A stretch of DNA of 64,000 bases, from contig OY782827.1 of assembly GCA_963678395.1 (NCBI GenBank), positions 434,001-498,000 on the forward strand. The letters are read 5' to 3'. Under the pieces are notes generated by a model. It ran no database searches. It was not told where the DNA came from and was given only the letters and a program-made list of their open reading frames with translations. Shown piece after piece: positions 17,323 through 26,846 of this stretch (the first letter of the stretch is position 1; each line of letters opens with the position of its first letter). The position numbers and the translations under genes were made by a program. This DNA comes from JAAYAE01 sp963678395. GTDB taxonomy: Bacteria > Bacillota > Negativicutes > Acidaminococcales > Acidaminococcaceae.

Positions 17323-18631
17323 AACAGAGGCTATGAAGAAAGCTTTTGCTGCTGGTGATAAAGATTGTACCATTAACTTTCGTACCATAGCGCCCGATGG
17401 TACAATTTCTTGGTTGGAAGCAAATGTTAAATTTCTTGAACATCCTGTAAATAAAGATATTATTGCTTTTGTTGCCATTCGCGATATTAACGATAAAATA
17501 ATGCGTTCTAGTGTAATAGAATTGCTTATGGGTTCTGAATATGACTACATTGCAATTGTTAATGGTAATAATGGTCATTTTAAATTGCTTGCGGCTAATC
17601 CAAATGAAAAGGCAGTTCCTCCTACCGAGGGGGAAAATTATGATTACATTGTAGAAAAATATGCAGAAATGTACTTACCGGAAGAGGAAAGGGTAGGAGC
17701 AATTAGTGCATTATCTTTAGATGCAGTATATCGCCAGTTGGAAGAAAACGGAAAATATGTTTATTACTACAGTTGTCATGAAGGCGGTAGTATTCGTTAC
17801 AAAAAAAATGAATACCACTATATGGATAGAGCAAACAAGTTGATTATGACAAATCGCTCAGATGTTACAAGCACTGTGAAAGAGGAGAAGCAACGTAACA
17901 TTAAGCTTAGAAATGCATTGCTAGGAGAAAAGCAGGCAAATTTAGCTAAGAGCGTTTTTTTATCACGGATGAGTCATGATATTCGTACACCACTGAACGC
18001 GATCATAGGCGTAACTGCGTTGGCTTTAGAGGAGATTAACCATCCTCAAAAAGTAGAGGATTATCTTAATAAGGCAAGTGCTGCCAGCAAACTTCTATTA
18101 GGTCTAGTTAATGACATTTTGGATATGAGTAAGATAGAAAACAAAGCAATTGAATTACATCCTTCGCGTTATGAATATAGCGAATTTGTGGGCAATATTA
18201 ATACTATTATTAGTCCTTTGTGTCAACAAAAGCATATAGAATTTATTTTTACTACAGGTATTAATTGCGCACCTCTTTGGGTTGATAAGGTGAGATTTAA
18301 CCAAATATTTCTTAATTTCTTGTCCAATGCTGTAAAGTTTACACCTGAAGGTGGCACTGTAGAGTTTGATATTAAAGATTTGAAGCGAGAGAACAATATT
18401 ATTTTTTGTGAGTATAGTATTATTGATAATGGGATTGGTATGAGCAAAGAATTTCAGAAACACATGTTTGAACCTTTTGCACAAGAATATTTTGAAAAGA
18501 TGTCGACCATACAAGGTACAGGGCTGGGCATGCCTATTGCTAAGAGTTTAGTAGAGCTTATGGGTGGTACTATTAAAGTTACCAGTGAACTAGGCAAAGG
18601 AACAAAGATTAATATTAAATTTGAGTTATAG
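17264..18631 (+). pseudogene. Hybrid histidine kinase, PAS plus kinase part (frameshifted, then stopped)
   Basis: Homology runs from 17321. A further PAS unit (DGTISWLEANVKFLEHPVNK) precedes the kinase core: H box FLSRMSHDIRTPLNAIIG, N box LNFLSNAVKFTPEGG, G1 DNGIGMS and G2 GTGLGMPIAKSLVELMGG. All catalytic boxes look intact. An in-frame TAG (18629-18631) closes the frame exactly where a linker to a receiver domain would begin. Confidence 0.85.
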
Positions 18632-19057
18632 GTTGCTCCGGATAAGGGACCGAAACTAAAGGAACAAAACGAACAGGATACGAAAGAGACTTTACAAGGC
18701 AAAAAAGTCTTACTGGTAGAAGATCACCCGATTAATGCGGAAATCGCAGAAAAACTTTTGATGCGCAAAGGGGTTATCGTTACTTGTGCAGAAAACGGAA
18801 AAATAGCTGTGGATAGATTTATTGGGTACGAGGAAGGGTTTTTTGATGCCATTTTGATGGATGTTCGTATGCCTGTTATGGATGGCTTAGAAGCAACCCA
18901 CATTATTCGGTCTTTAGATAGAGCGGATGCTCAAAAAATACCCATTATAGCTATGACAGCCAATGCTTTTGACGAAGATCGAGATGCTACTTTACAAGCT
19001 GGAATGGTAGCCCATATTGCCAAGCCAATTAGTCCTATTACTAAACAAGGCAAATAA
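18632..19057 (+). pseudogene. Receiver domain cut off from the hybrid kinase
   Basis: The same frame continues past the TAG without a start codon: KKVLLVEDHPINAEIAEKLL, the phospho-acceptor ILMDVRMPVMDG, IPIIAMTANAF and MVAHIAKPI. This is a CheY-like receiver fused to the kinase in the ancestral gene. It lacks the last 10-15 residues of the fold (it ends SPITKQGK). Its 3' end overlaps the convergent uracil-DNA glycosylase gene by 66 nt. Confidence 0.75.
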
Positions 19058-19672
19058 GTCTATTGGTTCTGAGGACATGAAGTTATAATCAGGAATGCTT
19101 TCTACTACTTTGTTGCGAGCTGCTTCTAAATCATGAAACACATCCCATTTGGCAGTAACTTGGCTATGACCTGAAAGCCGTAACAAATATGAAGGATGAT
19201 AGGTTGCGATACAATCAAACCCTTGTTTGGACTTAAACCAGTGACCTCTGCTGCGAGTAATGCGAAGTTCAGGGTTGCCAAGATAATGTAGGGCAACACT
19301 ACCCAAGGCGACAATAACTTTGGGCTGGATTATTGTTAGTTCTTTTTCCAGCCAGCGAGCAGCGCAGCTGGCGCCTTCTTCTACAGTCGGAGTTCTATTA
19401 CCTTTTGGCCTACATTTAACAATATTTGTTGTTAAAACTCGGTCTCGTGTCATTTTAGCAGCCCAGAGAGCTTTGTCCAAAAGTTGGCCGGAAGGACCGA
19501 TTAAGGGACAGCCATAATTATCCTCCACTCCACCTGGACCTTCGCCAATAAACACTATGGGACTATCTGCATTGCCGAACCAACCTACAGGAGCAATGGC
19601 ATCTTTTCGTAATGGGCAGGCTGCGCAATTTAGTAATTGCACCGCTAACGCTTGTAATTCTTCTGTTTTCAT
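18992..19672 (-). CDS. Uracil-DNA glycosylase, family 4
   Basis: 226 residues. CAACPLRKDAIAPVG supplies Fe-S Cys ligands, GEGPGGVEDNYGCPLIGPSG is the family-4 motif A region with its Glu, NIVKCRPKGNRTP carries a further ligand, and TYHPSYLLR is motif B with its His. These 4Fe-4S enzymes remove uracil from DNA. Family proteins usually end near the FHDLEAARNKV segment; about 35 extra residues follow and overlap the truncated receiver domain, suggesting the C-terminus ran on after a deletion here. Confidence 0.9.
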   Translation of the reverse strand: MKTEELQALAVQLLNCAACPLRKDAIAPVGWFGNADSPIVFIGEGPGGVEDNYGCPLIGPSGQLLDKALWAAKMTRDRVLTTNIVKCRPKGNRTPTVEEGASCAARWLEKELTIIQPKVIVALGSVALHYLGNPELRITRSRGHWFKSKQGFDCIATYHPSYLLRLSGHSQVTAKWDVFHDLEAARNKVVESIPDYNFMSSEPIDLFALFSNRTNWLGNMGYHSSL

Positions 19673-19771
19673 ATTAAAAAATCACCTCACTATAATAATT
19701 ATACAACTTTTTTATTAAATTGGTGTTCCAATAAACTTCAATTAGAAGAGTGTACTAACCTGAAAAGACAC

Positions 19772-19921
19772 TTGACAATGTTACGGAAATAGTTTAATCT
19801 TTCTCTTAACAGAATTACATTTTTGTGGAGAGTATGAGGCTTAAAAGTGTGTTTTTGTAATTTGAAAAGCGGTGCTGCTTTACTATGAGGATACTTATAG
19901 TATAGTAGCACTATTTTTTTT
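19772..19921 (+). promoter_or_regulatory. Promoter and leader terminator upstream of the M20 peptidase gene
   Basis: TTGACA (19772-19777) with a TTTAAT or TAATCT -10 (19793-19800) would start a leader of about 120 nt. The leader ends in a 15-bp stem (19872-19886 with 19897-19911, one mismatch, one G:U) and T7-8, a complete intrinsic terminator whose T run touches the ribosome site GGGGG. No upstream plus-strand gene needs it, so attenuation of the peptidase is the simplest reading. No known riboswitch class is recognised in the leader. Confidence 0.5.
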
Positions 19922-19935
19922 AGGGGGATTAAAAT

Positions 19936-21084
19936 TTGGATAAAAGTAGGCTTTATGAGTTAATTGATAGTTATAATGATGAAATGCTGGAGCTGTGGAA
20001 AAATTTGGTAAATGTCGACAGCGGACCGGATTCCCATGAAGGAGTAGAGAAGGTTTCTGATATAGTTGCCAAATTTTTACGAAATATAGGAGTTTTTACT
20101 CGTACTATTAAGTTTCCTAACGCGGGAAATATGCTCATTGCAGAGTATGGAGATATGACGAAACCCTTTGTAGTTATTACAGGCCAGATGGATACAGTTT
20201 TTAATAAAGGGGCAGCAAGTGCAAGGGCATTTAAAATTGAAGATGGTAAAGCGTATGGTCCTGGTGTTTTGGATATGAAGGGTGGAATAACTATTGCCTT
20301 GTTTGTGGTTAAGGCCCTGCTGGCAATGAATTACCAGAAGCATCCAATAAAGATAATTCTTGCCGGGGATGAGGAAATAGGTCATAGTTGCAGCACCGCA
20401 CCGCAAGAATTTATAAAAGAAGGAACAGGTGCTTTTGCCGCTTTTAATATGGAAACAGGTTTTCCTGATAATGGATTAATAGTTGAACGGAAAGGAATGT
20501 ATCAATTCATGCTGGAAGTGTTTGGCCGTGGAGCTCATGTAGGTAATGCACCTAAGAATGAGCGAAACGCTATTAAAGAGATTGCCAGTAAGCTGCTTGA
20601 TATTGAAGCACTAACAGATTGGGATAAAGGCAATACTTTTAATGTAGGCGTAATCGAAGATGGAACTGTATGCAATTCTGTGGCTGCTTATGCAAAAATT
20701 ATCTGTGATGTGCGATTTATAGATTCCTCTTATTTACCTGATATAAAGGAAGCATTGCAAAAAATAGTGGAGAAAAAATATGTGGAAGGTACTAAGACTA
20801 TTTTAACTAGTATTGTGGAATTTAGCGCCATGAAACGCTTGGATAAAACCATGGAACTTTTTGCCTTAGTAAAACGTACGGCACAGGAGGAGGGTTTCAG
20901 ACCTGTAATTGCCAAAGCAGTTGGAGGAGCATCGGATTCCGCCTATTTAACAAATATAGGTATTCCTACTGTTTGCGCAATGGGTGTTATTGGTGAACAT
21001 AATCATACTGTTGAAGAATTTGCTGTTGTTGATACGGTGTTAGAGCGTGCTAAATTGTTAGCGGCCGTATTAGTAAATGTTTAG
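19936..21084 (+). CDS. M20 family metallopeptidase (carboxypeptidase G2-like)
   Basis: 382 residues, TTG start 9 nt after TAGGGGG. Zinc-site marks in order: TGQMDTVF (His replaced by Gln-Met), GPGVLDMKGG (bridging Asp), LAGDEEIGH (catalytic Glu-Glu), NMETG, and the terminal GEHNHTVEEF metal His. Closest in style to CPDG2/ArgE-type peptidases that remove C-terminal residues or deacylate. The usual metal His of the H-x-D motif reads Q-M-D here, which is unusual. Cytoplasmic; substrate unknown. Confidence 0.82.
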   Translation: MDKSRLYELIDSYNDEMLELWKNLVNVDSGPDSHEGVEKVSDIVAKFLRNIGVFTRTIKFPNAGNMLIAEYGDMTKPFVVITGQMDTVFNKGAASARAFKIEDGKAYGPGVLDMKGGITIALFVVKALLAMNYQKHPIKIILAGDEEIGHSCSTAPQEFIKEGTGAFAAFNMETGFPDNGLIVERKGMYQFMLEVFGRGAHVGNAPKNERNAIKEIASKLLDIEALTDWDKGNTFNVGVIEDGTVCNSVAAYAKIICDVRFIDSSYLPDIKEALQKIVEKKYVEGTKTILTSIVEFSAMKRLDKTMELFALVKRTAQEEGFRPVIAKAVGGASDSAYLTNIGIPTVCAMGVIGEHNHTVEEFAVVDTVLERAKLLAAVLVNV

Positions 21085-21185
21085 GAGTATACGGGGACAA
21101 AAAAGTTCTTGGTATAATTGCCGGAGGAATAATTTCTCTATTATATTGGTCAGTAGATTTTGTTTAGTAAAGAGCTAGATAAAAA

Positions 21186-21226
21186 ATAGCCGCTACTCCT
21201 AGCAAAAATTGGGAGTTAGCGGTTAT
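21186..21226 (-). terminator. Terminator of the rnf operon
   Basis: On the minus strand CCGCTAACTCC pairs with GGAGTAGCGG (one bulge), followed by a T run, just after the last gene of the rnf-apbE transcription unit. Confidence 0.75.
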
Positions 21227-21228
21227 CT

Positions 21229-21750
21229 TTATAAATTGCCGATATTTTTTATTCTTTTCAATAATATGTTTGCTAAAGTACCTGTAAATAATCCGGTAGG
21301 AATACCTATGGCTATTAATAGGGGTAAATAGCTAAATACAGCTATAGAGTTTAGAAGATATACTGCCATGATAATCTGTCCACAGTTATGCATAAAGGCA
21401 CCTAAAAGTCCTATCCCTATAGGTGAAAACCAATTTCGTTCAACGGCCATGGACATGAAAACAAAACTAAGAGCAGCACCACCCAAGCCGATAAGAAAGC
21501 CAGGTGTAAAAAATCCGGTAGATAGTATACCTACTAAAAGAATACGAGTACATAGGAAAAGACCAGCTTTATTAGTACCATAATTAATTAATACAAAGAT
21601 AGTTAATATATTGGCCAAACCCAATCGTGCCCCAGGTAGCGGTAAAAGATAGGGGAAAAAATTTTCGGTAATACGCAAGACAATAGCAACGGCCAATAGT
21701 ACACCTAATTGTGTTAACTCTTGTGTGGTTAATTTAGCGGATGATGGCAT
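21229..21750 (-). CDS. Gx transporter family protein (heptaprenyl diphosphate synthase component I-like)
   Basis: 173 residues, five or six membrane helices. LPGARLGLANILTIFVL and GAFMHNCGQIIMAVYLL are hallmarks of the Gx family, common beside NusG-II and ApbE genes in anaerobes. ATG 21750 is preferred (AAGGAAGGTG upstream); GTG 21759 lies inside that ribosome site. The start overlaps the NusG-II gene. The name reflects an old link to polyprenyl synthesis; a transport role is only inferred. Confidence 0.8.
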   Translation of the reverse strand: MPSSAKLTTQELTQLGVLLAVAIVLRITENFFPYLLPLPGARLGLANILTIFVLINYGTNKAGLFLCTRILLVGILSTGFFTPGFLIGLGGAALSFVFMSMAVERNWFSPIGIGLLGAFMHNCGQIIMAVYLLNSIAVFSYLPLLIAIGIPTGLFTGTLANILLKRIKNIGNL

Positions 21751-22111
21751 CTGGCGCACCTTCCTTCCCTGTAGCGGTCAAGGTAAAAAGTACTTTTTCC
21801 GGCAGGCAGACAATAGTCTGTCCTGGGTTTGTAATTTTGCCTTGGTGAATACATAGTTTATCGCGACAAGGAGAGGAGACAATATAGGCCCCTTTATTAT
21901 CGACGTTTACTATTACATGACCATGTTCAGTAGGAATATTAATTTTCGTGGGGGCTTTTATTGTTTGCAAATTTATTTTTTGCAGAATATTTTGTCCATG
22001 TTGAACAATGAGTATTTTGGCATCGGTAGTGGGTGCATGGCTATGTAAAAAATAGCCCATACCTGTTAAAAAAAGCAGGAATACAAAGAGTAAATAGTCA
22101 TTTTTTCGCAC
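21734..22111 (-). CDS. NusG domain II-containing protein
   Basis: 125 residues, GTG start behind AAGGAGG. One N-terminal membrane anchor (LLFVFLLFLTGMGYFL) and an extracytoplasmic NusG-II-like domain with the conserved SPCRDKLCIHQGKI Cys pair and GQTIVCLP. Such proteins sit in rnf/apbE neighbourhoods of anaerobes. Role unproven; possibly tied to assembly of the flavinylated complex. Confidence 0.82.
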   Translation of the reverse strand: MRKNDYLLFVFLLFLTGMGYFLHSHAPTTDAKILIVQHGQNILQKINLQTIKAPTKINIPTEHGHVIVNVDNKGAYIVSSPCRDKLCIHQGKITNPGQTIVCLPEKVLFTLTATGKEGAPDAIIR

Positions 22112-22123
22112 TAGCGGGCCTCC

Positions 22124-23125
22124 TTACTTCGCCTTAGTAAATGTATTTCTAAGTCCAGGCGATACATAGATTTCGCCTTTAGAATCTACAATGATAGCTT
22201 CTATTTGAGGGGTGTTTTCTACCACGGAAATCGCCTCTTCGTGAGGTAAAACAAATAGTAGTGTCGAGAAAAAATCTGCAGTTAAGGCAGAAGAAGATAC
22301 TGCTGTAGTACTTATTGCATTACGAGCAGGCTGCCCAGTAGCAGGGTCAAGAATATGGCAGTAGCGGACACCGTTTACTTCATAGTAACGTTGATAGTCT
22401 CCGGAAGTTGCAATGGCCTGACCATTTTTCATTTCTAGAATTCCTAAAATTTCCTGAGAATTACGAGGATCTTGGATACCGATGCGCCAAGGTTTGCCAT
22501 CTGCTTTTGTTCCGATAACTTTTATGTTACCTCCGGCGTTAATAAGTGCAGAAGTAACAGCCTTGTTTTTGGTAATAATGCTTGCGGCATAGTCAACAGC
22601 ATAACCTTTTGCTATAGCGCCTAAATCGAGGTTGCTATCGGCAGTTAGTGTTACAGTATGGTTGGTGGTATCTAAGGAAAATTTATCGCGGCCACATTTG
22701 GCTAATGCGGTTTTAATTTCTTCAGGTGAAGGAACAGTTTTAGTTTCACCATGTTTTCGCCATACGTCAATAATTGGTCCCAAAGATAAATCCAGGGCAG
22801 TATAAGGTTGTTCTTTATACATAAACAGGAGTTTATAAAGGTGATCTCCGACTATAAAAGGTCCTTGACCACTATGTTTATTAAGGGCATAAAGGTCATG
22901 TGGTTTATGACTTTCATAACGGTCTGTTTCATCTGCCACGTCTTTAAAAGCAGTAAAGGCCTCATCTGTGGCATTTTTAATAGCTGCTTGGTCTTTGCCG
23001 GTGGCAGAAATAGTAATAATGGTATCCATAAAAAAACGGGTATCTTGATAAGATTGTTGCTTAAAAAAGCAGCCCGTTGTTAGCAGGCTGCTTATAATTA
23101 GTAATGAACTCAGTAGTTTTTTCAT
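22124..23125 (-). CDS. apbE: FAD:protein FMN transferase (ApbE), lipoprotein
   Basis: 333 residues from ATG 23125, which overlaps the rnfB stop by 4 nt (ATGA). Signal peptide with lipobox LTTGC. Conserved ApbE blocks: FMDTIITI, LDLGAIAKGYAVD, ALINAGGNIKVIG, YCHILDPATGQPA and LTADFFSTLLFVLP. It attaches FMN through a phosphoester to Thr of RnfD and RnfG outside the membrane. Being in the rnf operon makes that role near certain. Confidence 0.93.
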   Translation of the reverse strand: MKKLLSSLLIISSLLTTGCFFKQQSYQDTRFFMDTIITISATGKDQAAIKNATDEAFTAFKDVADETDRYESHKPHDLYALNKHSGQGPFIVGDHLYKLLFMYKEQPYTALDLSLGPIIDVWRKHGETKTVPSPEEIKTALAKCGRDKFSLDTTNHTVTLTADSNLDLGAIAKGYAVDYAASIITKNKAVTSALINAGGNIKVIGTKADGKPWRIGIQDPRNSQEILGILEMKNGQAIATSGDYQRYYEVNGVRYCHILDPATGQPARNAISTTAVSSSALTADFFSTLLFVLPHEEAISVVENTPQIEAIIVDSKGEIYVSPGLRNTFTKAK

Positions 23126-24027
23126 TTTGCGGAACCACAACTACCGCTTAAAGCACAATTGCTGCAACCGGTTTTATTTTCCGGTTTATCTAAATTCAAA
23201 GGTTTGTTGGTATCTACAGCATCCAAGATGTGAATGCATTTGCGTGGACATTTACTAACGCAAATACCACAGCTTATGCATTTATCATAGTCAATCACTG
23301 GCAAGCTTCCATTGGGACCGTCTTCCAAAGTAATGGCTTGCTGTGGACAGGATTTCACGCAAATACCGCAACTAATGCAGGATACCTTGCAGTTTACCAT
23401 TGCTGCCTTGCCCTTATCCCTATTATTACACATTATATGTATTTTTGTTCCGGCATCTGCCAAATACAAGACCATTTGTGGGCATTGTTTTACGCAAATA
23501 CCGCAACCAACGCATTTTGTATAATCAAATTGGGGAAGACCATTATCACCCATGGTGATAGCGTGAAATGGACATGCTTTTTCACAAGAACCAAAGCCAA
23601 GACAACCATAGTTGCATTGCCCAGGACCGCCGAAGTTTTTAGCTACAACATGGCAATCAGGTATTCCGGCATATTCAATAGTACGAGGAGCATTGGTTTT
23701 ACAACCGTTACAAGCTAGACGGGCTACTTTTCGAGCTATAGTACCTGTATTATCAGTAGATTTGCCCATGACAGCATTAATGGCTTTTTGATTATCAGAC
23801 GGGCAAGCCATACACTTAGAAGCATCGGGTGCTTCTCCTGCAACAATGGCTTCAGCCATATTGCAACAACCTGCATAACCACAAGAACCACAGTTAGCTC
23901 CGGGCAAAAGAGCCGCTATTTCATCAATACGTGGATCAGTATCCACAGCAAACTTACGACCGGCAATTGCTAGGACGAGGCCGAAGATTCCGCCTAAAAC
24001 AGCTACCAGAATGACAGCATTTTGCAT
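23122..24027 (-). CDS. rnfB: Rnf complex subunit B (ferredoxin-rich)
   Basis: 301 residues. One N-terminal membrane anchor, then LLPGANCGSCGYAGC and CMACP (the first 4Fe-4S unit), CNGCK, and several CxxCxxCxxxCP ferredoxin motifs (CVGCGICVKQCP, CISCGICVKSCP, CISCGICVSKCP). This is the long RnfB type of acetogens and other anaerobes, with five or six clusters, that takes electrons from reduced ferredoxin. The C-terminal Cys cluster (CSNCALSGSCG) is an extra. Confidence 0.95.
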   Translation of the reverse strand: MQNAVILVAVLGGIFGLVLAIAGRKFAVDTDPRIDEIAALLPGANCGSCGYAGCCNMAEAIVAGEAPDASKCMACPSDNQKAINAVMGKSTDNTGTIARKVARLACNGCKTNAPRTIEYAGIPDCHVVAKNFGGPGQCNYGCLGFGSCEKACPFHAITMGDNGLPQFDYTKCVGCGICVKQCPQMVLYLADAGTKIHIMCNNRDKGKAAMVNCKVSCISCGICVKSCPQQAITLEDGPNGSLPVIDYDKCISCGICVSKCPRKCIHILDAVDTNKPLNLDKPENKTGCSNCALSGSCGSAK

Positions 24028-24046
24028 AATTATTTCAGCTCCTCAA

Positions 24047-24622
24047 TCAGTGTATTCCGCTCATACCCATAAGGGCAATAGACATACAACTGGCAGTTAT
24101 TAAAGCAATAGGCAAATCTCTCATACATCTAGGCATTTCAGGACATTCCAGGCGTTCCCGCAAGCAAGAGAAGAGCACAATTGCCATAGTATAACCGGCG
24201 GCTGTACCAACAGCATTAGTGATAGACTGCATAAAGGTATAGTCTCTTTGTACATTAATTAAAGCAATACCTAAAATTGCACAGTTGGTAGTAATCAAAG
24301 GAAGAAAAACGCCCATGGCTTTGTGTAAAGTCGGCATATTTTTTTTCATAAACATTTCTACTAATTGTACTAAGGTTGCAATAGACAAAATAAAGACTAA
24401 AGTTTTCAAATAAACTAAATCATAGGGTACTAAGAACACATAATAGATGACCCAAGATAAAATCGTAGCTAGAATCATAACAAAGGCTACTGCGGCGCTC
24501 ATGCCCAAAGCATTTTTCAAGTTTTTGGAAACGCCCAAGAAAGAACATAGGCCTAAGAATTGAGACAAAATGATATTTGTTACAAAAATGGCCCCAAATA
24601 CAATTCCGAAGGTACTATCCAT
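24047..24622 (-). CDS. rnfA: Rnf complex subunit A (membrane)
   Basis: 191 residues, six membrane helices. IILSQFLGLCSFLGVS and LPLITTNCAILGIALIN carry the Cys residues that hold the RnfA/RnfE intramembrane Fe-S cluster. ATG 24622 fits the ribosome site GAGGTG; ATG 24634 would overlap it. The start overlaps the rnfE stop by 8 nt. Confidence 0.95.
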   Translation of the reverse strand: MDSTFGIVFGAIFVTNIILSQFLGLCSFLGVSKNLKNALGMSAAVAFVMILATILSWVIYYVFLVPYDLVYLKTLVFILSIATLVQLVEMFMKKNMPTLHKAMGVFLPLITTNCAILGIALINVQRDYTFMQSITNAVGTAAGYTMAIVLFSCLRERLECPEMPRCMRDLPIALITASCMSIALMGMSGIH

Positions 24623-25214
24623 GACGCACCTCATTTCGTTGGCGTAAGTAATTTAAGGCGGCAAAGACGAAACCCATTGTTATAAAGGCCCCTGCCGGTA
24701 AAATTAAAATTAAAATCGGGTGGAAGCTAGCTCCTAAAACAGGAATCCCTAAAAGTTTGCCAGTGCCCAAAAGTTCGCGGAAAGTAGCAATAATTGCTAG
24801 AGCTATGGAGAAACCAACGCCCATGCCAAGAGCATCTTGCAGTGAGGACCAAAGACCATGTTTACTGGCGAAGGCTTCCGCTCTTCCCAAGATAATACAA
24901 TTTACTACAATCAAAGGAATAAAGATACCAAGAGCTGCGTAGATGGCAGGAACGAAAGCTTCCATAATCATTTCTATAACTGTTACCAGAGAAGCAATGA
25001 CTACTATATAGCTGGGAATACGTACTTGCTCAGGAACAAAAGATTTAATAGCAGATATTACTAAGTTGGAACCGACAAGTACCATTGTAAAAGCTGCACC
25101 CATACCAAGAGCATTGGTTAGTGATCCGGTTGTTGCCAATGCGGGACAAACTCCTAGGAGCTGTACGAAAAGAGGATTTTCTTTGATAATGCCTTTAGTG
25201 AATTTTTTTAGCAT
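24615..25214 (-). CDS. rnfE: Rnf complex subunit E (membrane)
   Basis: 199 residues, six membrane helices, paralogue of RnfA with opposite topology. FVQLLGVCPALATTGSL and IPLIVVNCIILGRAEAFA are the conserved Cys-bearing segments, and LGMGVGFSIAL is typical. With RnfA it forms the cation-moving core. Confidence 0.95.
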   Translation of the reverse strand: MLKKFTKGIIKENPLFVQLLGVCPALATTGSLTNALGMGAAFTMVLVGSNLVISAIKSFVPEQVRIPSYIVVIASLVTVIEMIMEAFVPAIYAALGIFIPLIVVNCIILGRAEAFASKHGLWSSLQDALGMGVGFSIALAIIATFRELLGTGKLLGIPVLGASFHPILILILPAGAFITMGFVFAALNYLRQRNEVRHG

Positions 25215-25219
25215 ATTTA

Positions 25220-25783
25220 TCAGCCCTTTCCTTTAGAATAAGTCTGCATATAATGGCTACATGCTGCGTTAATGCCTGTGACTACAGCTCTAGACGTAAT
25301 TGTTGCTGCCGTTATTGCTTGGATTTCGTTACCCTTAGCTTGTTTAGAAACTACTAAGGGGGCTTTTAAATTTTTGCCGGCAAATTGATTCATGAATTCA
25401 GGTTCGGTACTTTTGGCACCTAAACCAGGAGTTTCGTTTTGCTTCAAAACTTTAATGCCGGTAAGTTTGGCGTCAGGACTGGAAAGGCCTAACATAACAG
25501 TAACTTCTCCACCATAGCCGTTAGGCGTAACAGTGTAAATGTAACCGTTAACTTCTCCAGCTTTTTTTGAGCATTTAATGTCTTTAATAAGTCCTCCGGG
25601 AGATTTTTCTTGGGATAGAGTACCCATTTGCGGAAAGACTTGTTTGTAGGCTGCTTTAACATCCGCTGCAGCACGAGCAGCAATGGCATCCTTAGTTAGG
25701 GTGTGGGCACCTGCTACTAGAGCAGTACAAATTGCACAAAGCAGAAAAAGTGTAAAAGTAAGCTTAGAAATAAAGTTGTTCAT
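25220..25783 (-). CDS. rnfG: Rnf complex subunit G (covalent FMN protein)
   Basis: 187 residues: one membrane anchor and an extracytoplasmic FMN-binding domain. The flavinylation site is in QAITAATITSRAV (the Thr of the AATIT stretch), the target of ApbE. GYGGEVTVMLGL and NETPGLGAKS are conserved. Starts with a 4-nt overlap with rnfD. Confidence 0.93.
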   Translation of the reverse strand: MNNFISKLTFTLFLLCAICTALVAGAHTLTKDAIAARAAADVKAAYKQVFPQMGTLSQEKSPGGLIKDIKCSKKAGEVNGYIYTVTPNGYGGEVTVMLGLSSPDAKLTGIKVLKQNETPGLGAKSTEPEFMNQFAGKNLKAPLVVSKQAKGNEIQAITAATITSRAVVTGINAACSHYMQTYSKGKG

Positions 25784-26820
25784 TTCTTAGCACCTCCACC
25801 GAAGGAAGTATTACAAACATATTTATCAATAAGTGGCGTGACCATGTTCATCATAAGAATCGAATAGCATACCCCTTCTACATAGCTGCCACGTAAACGA
25901 ATAAGAGCAGTTAGAACGCCTAAGCCAATAGCATAAATTATACGACCACGTTTGGTAATAGGGGAAGTAACCCAATCAGAAGCCATGAAGAATGAGCCTA
26001 TCATCAGGCCACCTGCCAACAAGTGGTATAAAGGGAAAATACTATCATAACCTCTTACACCACCGTAAATGCCGGTAATAAGAGCAACAGTTGCTAGGTA
26101 GAAAAATGGTACACGCCAGTCAACATGTCCGCGCCAGATTAAAAAAAAACCGCCGATTAAAAGCGCAGGGACACAAGTTTCACCTAAAGATCCACCAACA
26201 TTACCAATGAACAAATTCCATAAAGAAGGTATTTGAGTCGTTACTTGTTGCCCGGATTGCCACAGGTGTTCTGCTATACGCATGGAGACTAAGGGCGTTG
26301 CACTAGAAACGGCATCAGCTGTCGCTGTTGCGCTAGTAGTAGCATTCATTACATTCATAGCTGTTACTGGCAAAACCCAAGTAGTCATTTGTTGCGGATA
26401 GGATGCAAGTAAAATAGCACGTCCCAAGTGGGCTGGATTGAAAACATTACAACCCAAACCGCCAAAAACCATCTTACCTATAACTATGGCAAAGAAACTG
26501 CCCATAATAGACAGACTAATAGGAAAAGAAGGTGGTAGGCACAAAACCAATAGAAGACCTGTTACAGCAGCGCTGCAATCATAAGTTGTAATGGGTTTTC
26601 CCATAAGTTTTTGGCAAATTGCTTCAAAAACTATGGCCGAGAGAACACAGGCCAAAATTACTGATAAGGCACTCAAGCGGAAATAGTAGTAAGCCGCAAG
26701 AATGGCTGGTATTAAAGAAATTATAACGTCCCGCATAGCAGCGGGAATGGTGTGACCACTATGAATATGTGGTGATGAGGAAAGGAGAACCAAGCAAGAG
26801 GGTTCTTTAATAGGCTCCAT
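25780..26820 (-). CDS. rnfD: Rnf complex subunit D (membrane flavoprotein)
   Basis: 346 residues, about nine membrane helices. SSPHIHSG near the N-terminus and the flavinylation motif DAVSSATPL (Thr carries FMN) are diagnostic, as is GCNVFNPAHLGRAILL. Homologous to NqrB. Ends in the 4-nt overlap with rnfG. Confidence 0.95.
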   Translation of the reverse strand: MEPIKEPSCLVLLSSSPHIHSGHTIPAAMRDVIISLIPAILAAYYYFRLSALSVILACVLSAIVFEAICQKLMGKPITTYDCSAAVTGLLLVLCLPPSFPISLSIMGSFFAIVIGKMVFGGLGCNVFNPAHLGRAILLASYPQQMTTWVLPVTAMNVMNATTSATATADAVSSATPLVSMRIAEHLWQSGQQVTTQIPSLWNLFIGNVGGSLGETCVPALLIGGFFLIWRGHVDWRVPFFYLATVALITGIYGGVRGYDSIFPLYHLLAGGLMIGSFFMASDWVTSPITKRGRIIYAIGLGVLTALIRLRGSYVEGVCYSILMMNMVTPLIDKYVCNTSFGGGAKK

Positions 26821-26846
26821 AATTATTTAGTCCTTCCGCGTAAGAA

